Of a DNA stretch of 64,000 bases, positions 11,496-21,235 are shown in pieces. The number at the start of each line of letters is the position of its first letter. The first letter of the stretch is position 1. Origin of the DNA: Choanephora cucurbitarum (lineage: Eukaryota > Mucoromycota > Mucoromycetes > Mucorales > Choanephoraceae); assembly GCA_025331435.1 (NCBI GenBank), contig JAIWNI010000004.1, positions 544,064-608,063 on the forward strand, written 5' to 3'. Below the pieces are notes generated by a model. It had not been told where the DNA came from, ran no database searches, and saw only the letters and a program-made list of their open reading frames with translations. The position numbers were made by a program, and so were the translations under genes.

Positions 11496-12535
11496 CAAAG
11501 TTGCAAGAGGGCAAGAAAGACTGTTGCTTCTTTTGGTGACAATGACGACGATAGTGATGATGACGATGATGTTGATGATAATGATACAGTCACAAAAAGA
11601 TTCTTGCAAGACTTCTTTTCTTACTGGTGAGTAGATTCAAGATTTTGAAGTATTGTCTATAATGTGATTGACTATGTGTGTTTAGTATCAACTTGCTGAA
11701 GAAGAAGGATGTTGCTGCTGCTTTGAGCCAAAGCGAAGCAAACTTTAACTTGTTTGTGCTCTGGCCTCTTATGGATCTTGCTGCTGGTGATCTGAAGTTT
11801 TGTGCTGGTGAATACGTCTTGCTGTCCTCAAAAGAAGAATACAAGGCAGACGCTTGTATTGTAGATAATTACAAGAATGAAATTTGCCTCTTGGAAACTT
11901 CTAATGGTCTTCTTTGTGGTGATATGCCCAAATATGGGTATGACCATGTAAAGGGTGCCTTTGGTGCTTTGACAATGTTTAATGCCGCATTCAAAAAGTA
12001 TCACAAAGTTGATTACAAAGTTGCTCAGCAACTGAGCATCCTTTTTGTTCATGCTCGTGGTAAGTAGCACATCAGGGCTTACTATGTCTTTGCTCACTAA
12101 GTATATATATATATATTAGATGATTGTATTCATCTGTGGTCGTTGGAGCTTTGCTCTAAAAAGGTGTACGCTCTGAAGAAAGTGTATGTTGCCAAGCTAG
12201 TAACAAGCAACACCGAAAGCTCACAAGTAGTTGCCTTGGGCAATCTGGTTTGGAAAATGAAGGTACTTTTAGACATCTTGCAATGAAAGCGCTATAGTTG
12301 GCTGATGCTCAAATTCGCGTAGACGATGTTGATGAATATTGTTCGTGTGCTAGAAAAGATGAAGAAAAGCCACGACAATAATACAATGAAGATGATGATG
12401 GAAGGCAAATGCACTTCAAGCCTCGTTGATTATGTAGACATTGACATACAAAAACCAGTAAGAGGCGCTGGCTATGGAATATTGTTGCCAGAAGAGAAAG
12501 AAGATGATGATATCGTGGTCAACTATGTTGAATAA
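11496..12535 (+). CDS. central gene of the palindrome, PD-(D/E)XK-like family member, 5'-truncated
   Basis: Exons by splice signals: 11496-11626, 11686-12059, 12120 to about 12261, and about 12323-12535 (stop TAA). The first visible exon starts at an acceptor (tctctag) whose intron is cut at 11468 by the palindrome border, so the 5' end is lost. It opens with a basic stretch (CKRARKTV) and an acidic Asp-rich run (DDDSDDDDDVDDNDT), then FLQDFFSYC. The core has KADACIVDNYKNEICLLETS, KYGYDHVKGAFGALTMFNAA, VAQQLSILFVHAR and IHLWSLELCSKKVYALKKV. This matches the arm gene in order and spacing (KVDILF / EVGCYEVGK / KYLDDGMTKL / VDVPAGSTVVRV), with Thr-Ser in place of Gly-Lys after the Glu. A C-terminal acidic tail follows (EEKEDDDIVVNYVE). 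No internal stop was seen. Possible nuclease fold is inference; function unknown. Confidence 0.6.
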
Positions 12536-12981
12536 ATCAGTATACCATTTTTTTGCTTTTCTATCTTGTTCAAGCAGCTGTAGTTTATGAAAAAGTTGTC
12601 TCATTCTGGTTGTTCACTGCCTGTGTTTTCTCCAGAGTGCTTGTTTCTAAAATGATTCCAAATGGCATCCACTTTCTTTTTATTTTGTTAGTCTATTATC
12701 TTTAAAAGTGGCTTTTATGTCTTCTTTGATACCTTTAGTCTCTTTTTCTTTTGTAAGAAAGGGCTTGTCCATCTACGGTTTGAGAAAATAATATTTGTTG
12801 AGATTATAGTACGAAGTGTATTCTTGGGCTTAGGCTGGCGACTACGTTTTGCGGTTCGCACTCTGTATATAGTAGTGGGTATAAAGTCAAGTCTACAAAT
12901 TCGGATAGCTAAGAGAGCCATTATGCAATGTGTGCACTATCGAAAATGATTGATAATAAAGACTAGCAAGTACTTTTTGAG
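12536..12981. other. unique centre, 3' flank, no gene
   Basis: AT-rich 3' flank of the central gene up to the inner border of the right arm. Short antisense frames here have no coding character I can support. The sequence gactgctagt at 12981 marks the junction. Confidence 0.45.
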
Positions 12982-13809
12982 ACTGCTAGTAAGTTTAAGG
13001 ACCTTGTGGAGGGAATAATGAATTATTTGATACATGAGCATCTGTTCATTAATAGTCCATATCCAGAGATTGGTATCACATTGGATGTGTATATCCTGAG
13101 AAGATTGGAAAGGTATAATCGATTAAGAAACCAGGACTGTTCTATAGCAAGAACATAAGCACCAATTTTCAAGCATCTATGACTTGTATTATTCTTTCTT
13201 TAGCTTTATAAAAGTGCTTGAATCAAACCAAAAAAAAAATAGCATGCAAAATTCTTGCTTTGTTAGCTGCTAAAGTGGTTATTGTTTTCACAATTCAAGA
13301 TTTACTACTAATAATTCAAACAATCAGGCTTGTATTAAACAACTCAGTTTGTGTTAAAAAGAGTTGGTGTTGTCGTCAGTATTGTCGCTCAAACTTTAAT
13401 TGTCTTATAATACTTTTTTGTTGTCCAAATTGCAGGTATCTTGAAGACTTTTATTGGCAAAAACCAGACATAGGGATAAACACCAAGCACAAATCTACTG
13501 AAGCATTAGTTTCGAGTTGGATCAAAATACAACTGTCGTTTTCTTTTCATATTCTCTTTTTTTTTCGTTGTAGCGATAATGCTAAGTCTACGGCAGAAGA
13601 AACTCCTGACTAGATCTGACAGTCTTTCCTTTATTACCACTGAAATGCTGCAATTCAAAATCAATGATTTTATAGGTTTGGTTGGATCATTAAAGCAGAT
13701 TAGATTACATTCAAATGATCTGTTGGGAGCAACTCAAGTAGTCTATGAACAGAGGCATTTCATTATTCGAGCTCTTGCTCTCTTCAAGTTCATAGCTGCT
13801 TCATAAACA
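12982..13809 (+). pseudogene. unrecognised gene remnant of the right arm (mirror of 10641-11468)
   Basis: Reverse-complement copy of the left-arm minus-strand gene, with the same exon segments (KFKDLVEGIMNYLIHEHLF, YLEDFYWQKPDIGI, LLGATQVVYEQRHF) and end FIAAS at 13806. No protein difference from the left copy is visible. Function unknown. Confidence 0.45.
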
Positions 13810-14846
13810 TGCTCCCAAGCATAAAGACATTGCGCTTTCTTTTTATGAACATTCAAAGCTTTCATAGTAAAAGATACTTTTTTTTTTAACATCCTAGTCA
13901 TTGCTCTTATTTCCATAGTCATATCTAATGCGTTGAAAGCAATGAAGCATGTGTGCAAGGTTTAATGTTAATGGATGTTGTTAGTCAGACACACTATATC
14001 TTTGATTTGCAAAGTTAGATGTTATCTGCGATTTTAAACATCACGGTTGATAGAGCTCTTTAAATGATGCTACTGCCTTGCTGATTTGACAGCCTGATAT
14101 CTTTTGGGTTTGAATTATATCATCAATGACTAGCTAATTTGAAGAAGCTGATAACTTTAGTAATTGTTGATGGTTAATATCGTCTTGAGAATGTCAAATA
14201 AAGGATGATTTTTTGGGCTCCCATCGTCTTATGTATGGCTTGAAAACTGATTGTCTTGCTTATGGCGAAGATTAGCTATGAACAAGATCAATACGCTGAT
14301 TTTGATCTTAACCATTGCAACTATTTCTATGGTAAACAAAGAATAGTCACATGCTATTTTGAGTCAACCTAAATAGATCTAAACGAACACTAAAGGAAGG
14401 AAAAGCAATCATAAGTTTGATAGTCTCTGTATCAAAACTTTTAGTTATTCGAGAGCTAACATAGCAATTACTCTTCGAATAAAGATATCTCTTTGTGAGT
14501 CTTAGTTTAGAGGACTTTTGTTAGTTTCATGATTTGCATAATTGCCAGCTTATTCGATTTGCAATACTCTGATAGAAATCAATACTTTTGGTCTAGAGCA
14601 GTGTTTTTCAGTTATCGCATTGTTACATGATACCTGGTTTTTTTTTTTTTTTTTTTTTGATGAGAAGTAAGCATAAACTTAGAATGCAGATCTTTCTGAT
14701 CACACTTCCTGTATAGTTCCCTTATGTCCCGATATTTTAACCGACCTTTAGATCAATTTCAAGCAGCAGAAATGTTAGACAAAATAGAGGCATAGAAGAG
14801 ATTGGGCATTGATACAAACAGTTATTTATTACAAGGAGCGACTTAT
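13810..14846. other. right-arm interior, no supported gene
   Basis: Mirror of 9603-10640, including a T-run of about 20 at 14638-14658 that differs in length from the A-run of the left arm. No gene is supported. Confidence 0.45.
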
Positions 14847-16770
14847 TTACAACAAATAAGGCAGCAAAAGAGCAGTGGATTGATCTTCAGGGTCGTTTCT
14901 AAGCTCTACAGCCTTTCTTTTCTTGCTCCTAACTAGCAGACTTTCAACATTTTCCATTATCCTTCTTCCAATCAATACAGTTTCTAACAAAGCGGTCAGA
15001 TCAACACCAACATCTGAACCTTGATCAGGAAAGGACAGTCCTTTTGTTCGTGTCACTCGAACAACAGTGCTGCCAGCAGGAACATCTACTACAGTCATCC
15101 CCCGATTTAGGGAACGGCTTAGGTTCCCTCACAACCGTTCCCTAAATCAATATCGTTCCTTATTAAAAATAAAGCCCCTCTTGATAATCTTTTATCCTGA
15201 TTGTAATAGCTTCGCACCAATGCTTCGATAGCACTCCGATGTCATTAATGTTTGAAATGCTTGATATAAAGCGTGTAATGCAATATAACCATAGAAGATA
15301 CACAATTTCTTGTATACAAAGCTCATTGTATAATCGTCATGACAACAGTATTATCGCCTCAAATTGCACTTGAATGTTTGACATAATATTCAACATGACA
15401 TTGCAAAAAGTTATGTTTGGATGTGCAGAGAACACCCACAATATGCGAAAAGCTATCACTCTTATTATATCGAGACTGTCTAGAAGATAATTTATAAAGT
15501 GATTCTACGATATAATTGGCTCTCACAGGCGGTAGTTTGAAATAAAATAAGGAACGGATTGCCACAGGACCGTTCCCTAAATCGGGGGATGACTGTATTA
15601 ACATCTCAAGCTGAAGACCTAAGAGGAGATATGGCAAAAAAAAAAAAAAAAAAAAAGGAATGATCAATAACTCAGATGACAGCCTATACAATAAGCAGGT
15701 TCTTACCGATCATTTTGAAGCCAACGGTGTACAGCTTGTTGATCTGTGTTGGATTGACTTCGACCAATCTTGATAGCATGTCTCTGAGCGTCTTTGGCAG
15801 TTTTGTCATTCCGTCATCCAAGTACTTGTCATCGATAGAAAGAACATCCTCTTTCCCAACTTCATAGCATCCTACTTCATGTCGGCCAGCTTTGAACAGA
15901 ATGTCCACTTTTGCACCACTTGCCTTTCTTTCTCTTTTATCAAGGCCTTCTAGACATCTGTTCTGGTTTCTTGCTAATGAGCTGGCAATGCTCACTCTTT
16001 CGCCCAACTTGGCATCAACAGAACTGCTTCTATAGCACCTATAAACAAATTGCCAAAGTTTGTTCATCAAGTCGCCTTCTGAAAAGTCACTGAAGTTGAT
16101 CTTGCTATTGTCTTCAAATAGCTCAGCAGCTTCAATAAAAGACTTCCGAATCCATGTTTTGGTAGTACCGGTACCAAATTAAAATTTGCTCTTGCAAGCA
16201 TGATCGTATACGTCTTTGGCATTCCTCAGCTGAGTGGAGTCGAAAGAATCCAGATAGCTCTGGATATCTTCACCAAGGGCAGGTAAGGCAGGGGCTTTGA
16301 AATTTCTAATTTCATTTGATTCTTCTTTTGTAAGTACCTCCTTCCAAATTGCATCAGATGCATCGACAACAAAATGGAGAGCAGGATGATCGTAATGGCA
16401 TTTACTAATGACTTCGCAAACAGCGCCCTCAACAAACTTCCCGCTGGACAACTTCCATTTTTCAGAATCATTCAATTTTGAAACGCGTTCAATTAGTTTG
16501 GCCTTTTCATTCGTCGTAACCAACGCGTTGTGCTTGCTGGTGGATGTAGCGGACTTGCTGGCGGATGTAGAGGACTTGCAGACGGGTGATGATGAAGCTG
16601 CTACTAGCAACTGATTTTGCAAGCTTCTTGCTTGCTTCAGTGCGTTTGAAATCAATCTCCGTTTGTTTCTGCTACCAGAATTATTTTTGACTGCATAGTG
16701 TAAGCTGCTAGCTGCATTCAAAAGCAATTGTTTCCATTCGCCTCGAAAGACGTTCAGATTATGATTCGTA
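14847..16770 (-). pseudogene. nuclease-like multicopy gene, right copy, lacking the 5' exons
   Basis: Mirror image of 7677-9602: the same in-frame TAA (16181-16179), the same MITE at the same site, and identical residues in every long open segment. Unlike the left copy it is not preceded by the MADKNAKCIE exon, because similarity ends at the outer Tc1 end. So the mutations predate the duplication, or the arms have been homogenised since. Confidence 0.65.
15092..15595 (-). mobile_element. pogo/Tigger-like MITE family A, right-arm copy
   Basis: Mirror of the element at 8854-9357, with the same TIRs and TA sites. It was duplicated with the arm, not inserted independently. Confidence 0.85.
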
Positions 16771-17599
16771 CAGTGTGAACTGAAATAAGCTGCGGATTTT
16801 AAAATTTAAATTTAATGAGTGCATTAATGGAGTTGTACCACAAGAGAGCTGATACCTTTGCATAAAAGCATCCCGATGCCATCACAGAGCCCAAACCGGA
16901 CTTGTGGGTGCTCTTGATATGTCTCTCCTTATACCTTTCTCCATCCTTTCTGACTGCTCTAGTTCCAGCACTAGCACTCTTTAAGGTGAGCTTGGCCTCA
17001 TCACACCAAACTACCTTGTTCCAGTCATCTTTTGTCCAGCTTAACCTTTGTTAGTCCCAAGCTAAACGCAAACCTTTGTGTCTTCGCTTCAGAGCTGGTT
17101 TCATTGTTGTAACATGCGATTTGAAGTTCATACGACCCAAAGTTACTCGAAAAGCGGACAAAGAGACCTTTTTGCCAGAACTCAAAAAAGTGATGAAGTT
17201 AAGCCCTAATTAATTGAGTAGGTCGACGACGAACGCTTGTCTCAATCGGGTTCAAATCAGTTTGAGAAAGAAGTCTTCTTCTCCCGCTTGGAGTTTTAGG
17301 AAGAGTAGTCTTTGCCTGCTAAAGTCTTTTATATGCTAATCATACAGTTGATTCAGGAAAGTCAAGATCTCTGGCAATCTGAGCACGGCTACTTTGATAC
17401 ACAAAAGCGTCGGCTAATCTAACATACTCATATCCGGAAAGATACTTTTTAGCTTCTTTGCATACGAGAATAACTGCCGAAGTGCTCTTTTTAGTATGCT
17501 TTTTAAGAGAAGAATGAAAAGAAGATCAACAGGACAACGATGGGTTACGTGTTTAAATCACAGAGTTTGTAAATCCGCAGCTTATTTTGGTTCATACTG
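16771..17599 (-). mobile_element. Tc1/mariner-type element, 3'-deleted, right copy
   Basis: Mirror of 6848-7676. The outer TIR reads cagtatgaaccaaaat on the minus strand (one change from the left copy) and is followed by TA at 17600-17601. Beyond the TA, the right flank (tgtttgcatgcatg) has no similarity to either flank of the left element. The palindrome therefore ends exactly here. Confidence 0.85.
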
Positions 17600-17639
17600 T
17601 ATGTTTGCATGCATGTATTGCTTCCAAGTACCATTATAT

Positions 17640-18197
17640 CTTAGATGATTTTTTATTCTTGAACTTATGCCATACCTGCAATTGCCAATTATCATCGCCA
17701 GGTCTTTTCTTTTTACTTCTTTTTCTTTCTTTCTTTTCCTTTGAGGTTTTCTCTTTGACACCAAGAATTCTGACGTGCTTGCCATCAGGTAGAGAGTGAA
17801 GATGATGACCGTTAGTCAATTTGTTCCATCGATCTCAAAAAAAAAAAAAGCGTTGAATACGGTATCTTTATGATTGATGTATTCTAATGTATCTTTGATG
17901 ATCCCGCCATCATAGCCAAAAAAAAATTCTATATTGCTGTCACCATGCTCTTGAAATGCCCTAAATGGTGATGATGTATCCAACCCAAAGGACCTGAGTG
18001 TAGTGGAAGGCATCGGACATACAATAGCCGCTTTGTTTAAGAGTGTGCATATTTTGATGGCAAAAGCGTATCTTGCTGCACCAGTAACAAGTATGGTCTG
18101 TGAGATGATCTTTAGCGAATCTAAGTTTATCACTCGTGAAAACAGGAGCAGACTAAAGCCTTTCATAGTTCAAAATATTATGTCGATCAAGCATTGA
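17640..18197 (-). pseudogene. unrecognised minus-strand coding remnant
   Basis: Two open segments separated by a frameshift in a T-run of about 13 bases near 17838. The upstream one carries TILVTGAARYAFAIKICTLL and PFRAFQEHGDSNIEFFFGY; the downstream one is LTNGHHLHSLPDGKHVRILG followed by a Lys-rich stretch and PGDDNWQLQVWHKFK. Composition looks protein-coding, but I do not recognise a family. The homopolymer break may be a mutation or a sequencing error. Confidence 0.35.
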
Positions 18198-18912
18198 TCA
18201 AAACCAGTTTGATCTGCTGCCCTTTTTAGTTCCTATGCACCTTCTTGCGGCTCTAAGAAAGTTGACACTTTGCACCAAAAGAAAAAAAATGTTTCAACTG
18301 AACATGAATGAATCTCGATTATTCTTCTTGGGATGCATTGTACTTGTATAAGAGGCTTTCTTTCTTTTGGTTATTTTCAGAGTAAAATGTATTGGTCCTT
18401 CTGCAAAAGTTACACTTCCTTTGTTGTGGAACTCAAAACATCATATTTATGGAATCCGAAAGGTACCTTACAATTTACCATTTTTCACGCTACTGCGATT
18501 TTAGCTCAAATTACAAGATATAGATCAACTGATCTACTCGAAAAACACTAAGTAAAAGAAAATAAAAACAAGAGTAATCTTTTCGTGTTTAAATGTTCAT
18601 TTGAAAGAAGTATCTAAAGATAGTTTTATCCGAGAAAACTTTTTTATTAAGAAAAAAAAAAAGAATCGGCTTTTCAAAATGGATGAAAATTTTTCATCTC
18701 CACTCATTTTGTTTTCTTATGAAGCATCATATAAAATGCTGTGCTTTCTTGATTTTGTACTATTGTTTCTCTTTTACTTATTCTTATAATACTTTAATTT
18801 GTATTTTTACGACACATTCCTTCATTTTACTTGTATCTTCTTCTCTAATTAATACCCTCAACTGTTACATTATCATTTGAGAAACAAAAACACAAAAAAA
18901 ACGACAATAGAA
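18198..18912. other. intergenic, promoter side of the next gene
   Basis: AT-rich DNA with an A-run near 18652-18662. No gene is supported. The last 100-200 bp should hold the promoter of the gene starting at 18913. Confidence 0.45.
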
Positions 18913-20923
18913 ATGTCAGAATTATCACACCTTCAGCTGTCTGTTAACGATTTACTTCACCCCACCGAAAAATCTGAACTATTACTGGAAGCATTAACGT
19001 CCTCTCAGCTAGAGGAAATCGAAAAGACTTTACTTAAAATCAAAGAAAAGAAACAATCGTCTCCTCAGCAACTTGGTAAATACCAAATTAGAAAAAAGCT
19101 CTCAATGTCAGTTGAAGACTAAAATTTTCTCGGTATATCATTACAATTTTTTATTTTTACAATCCAGCTACTCCTATCCCTATTACACAGACCGCTAGTC
19201 CATCCACTTTACATCACGACTGGACCATTGTTGCAGCACAGATAGCCAAAGCACTTGCAGATAGTATTACAAGTGTCAACATATCTTCTAATTTCAAGAC
19301 AAATCATGCTAAGCCACCAATGATCGCCGGAGTAGCCTCCGATAAATCTCCATCACCTATTATCAGTGCAGCAAACACAACTAAATCAGAAAGCATTACT
19401 TCTGATATCAAGAGCAATTCATCGAATTCCTGTGGAGGCTCTGTAGTCCCTAACCATGAACTTCGTACAGAAATAAGAGACGGTATTGAGTGGGTCAGTT
19501 TTGTTTATTCTCATCATCGTGTTTTGCGCAGATATTCTATTCGTACAGACATCGATAAAGTTGATCTAAGTTTATTAGATGAGAAATTCAAGAGCGATAA
19601 CTGCGTAAGTAGTCCTTCAAGAAAATTTTTTTTAAGAGAAATGCATATTCTCATTGTGTGAAAAATTAGGTTTATCCTCGTGCTAACTTACCTCGCGAAG
19701 ATTATAAGGGAAACCGTTGGGCATATGAAACCGAATGCAATACATTAGGCTGGAAACTTGCCTATCTAAATACAGGAGAGATTGCTGGCAAACGTGGCTT
19801 GATTCAACGTGCTGTTGATTCCTATCGTAACCGTTATCCTAGTATGCGCTCACGCCGTGTTGCTCGTCAAGAAAAACTATTGAAAGGTACACTACGCAAA
19901 CGCAAGCAACAACGAGAATCAGACGAAGCCAACTGCGAAGAAACAGAGCATCCTACCAAATTAATCAAGACTGAGAAATCAGATCAAACTCCTACTCAAA
20001 CCAACACAAAAAGCGATTTACCAAAGACAGTTTCTATCGATGATGGTGCTGGTGGTGCCAAGTGTCGTATCCGTATTAATGTAGACTCAGTATCTCTTGA
20101 TTCGATTGATCAAGAGTTTCGTAAGGCAAATTGCGTCTATCCTCGCGCCATGGAAATCAATACACAATCCCCTTTTGCCTCACAGCGTCAGATTGAAGAA
20201 GCTAGATGTAACGAAGTTGCTTGGAAGTTAGCATGGTTAAATCCGAAACAACTTGCCAATCGAAAGAACTTACTTCAACGTGTTCTTGATGTCTATCGAT
20301 CCAGATTTTTGCCAGAATTAAAGACTCGTCGAAACTCTCTTAGGGCACCAAATGTTCCTACCGGTCTTTCCATTGACACTAGTATTTTAGGCGTCAACGC
20401 ACCCTCTACTCCTCTCACTGTTGCTGCGCTTGCTACATCTGAATCCAATACAGGCAACGAAGACAACGAATCATTTTACAGCAGCGCAGTAGATACAATT
20501 AATTTTCATAATTGCTTCTCACCAACCAACAGAAACAGCGACATGTGTAGTTCCCCTTCTCCATCTGACTCTTCATGTCTGCTTTCTCCTAACGAACCAA
20601 TGAATGATCTTATGTTCTCAGGTGCTCATTCTGACAGTGTGACCCTGACAGAACCTCAACACCCCTTATCTATAGATGACAATGACATGAAGCCTTCCCG
20701 TTGCAGTATCAGTAGCAGCAGCAGCAGCACTGGATCTCATTCGCCTTATTTCAAGTCAGAACAAGTGGACGATGTTTTTTTTAAAGAGTCATCCATGTTT
20801 GACTTATATACAGAACCTATTCAATTACCTTCTGTCAGTATCGATTTTGAACAAAACGATTATATCAAGACTGAGGATGATCATTCAATGGATCCTCTTA
20901 TGAGTCAACTGTTTCATATTTAA
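18913..20923 (+). CDS. regulator-like protein with duplicated conserved fungal domain (DUF8032-type)
   Basis: Exons 18913-19075, 19168-19614 and 19680-20923 (introns of 92 and 65 nt), about 617 residues. The first ~55 residues are helical and charged (LLLEALTSSQLEEIEKTLLK). The core occurs twice: copy 1 IEWVSFVYSHHRVLRRYSI ... DNCVYPRANLP ... YETECNTLGWKLAYLNTGE ... RGLIQRAVDSYRNRYP, and copy 2 CRIRINVDSVSLDSIDQEF ... ANCVYPRAMEI ... NEVAWKLAWLNPKQL ... LLQRVLDVYRSRFLP. Between them lies a basic stretch (LRKRKQQRE) that could act in nuclear import. The C-terminal third is low-complexity Ser/Thr/Asn. I believe this is the domain catalogued as DUF8032, from memory. A transcription-related role is inference from architecture. 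The second copy is more diverged than the first. Confidence 0.8.
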
Positions 20924-21235
20924 CGAAAAAAAGAAAAGACTATTTGATACTTTGTACATAGTTGATAGTTCACATATATACATATATACACATATACCAA
21001 CCCTTCCCTAACTCAAAAAAAAAAAGTTATTTATTACAGCATCTATCACCACCCCTCTCTCCTACTCTCTATTACATTTCTCTTTGTACAATAAAACTCT
21101 GCTACTTTTGGACAGTTTTTTCCAATGTAAAAACAGGTTTGTGTCACACTCGAAAGTAAACTTTAAAGATAAATCCTCTGTCTTTTTTTCCTGTGTGTGC
21201 TTTTTTTTTTCTTCATCCAAAAAAAAGAAGAAACC

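Larger units (their letters stand above)
6848..17599. repeat. giant near-perfect palindrome (arms 6848-11468 and 12982-17599)
   Basis: The left arm (4621 bp) reappears as reverse complement in the right arm (4618 bp); mirrored coordinates add to 24447-24450 throughout, and the few offsets fall at A/T homopolymers. All longer reading frames of the arms are identical in both copies. The inner ends are sharp: 11461-11468 mirrors 12982-12989 and then the sequences diverge into a 1513-bp unique centre. The outer ends are also sharp: both arms stop at the outer terminal inverted repeat of a Tc1-like element plus its TA. One visible outer-TIR difference (cagtgtgaacc against cagtatgaacc) shows that the copies are not perfectly identical. 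Confidence 0.93.
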
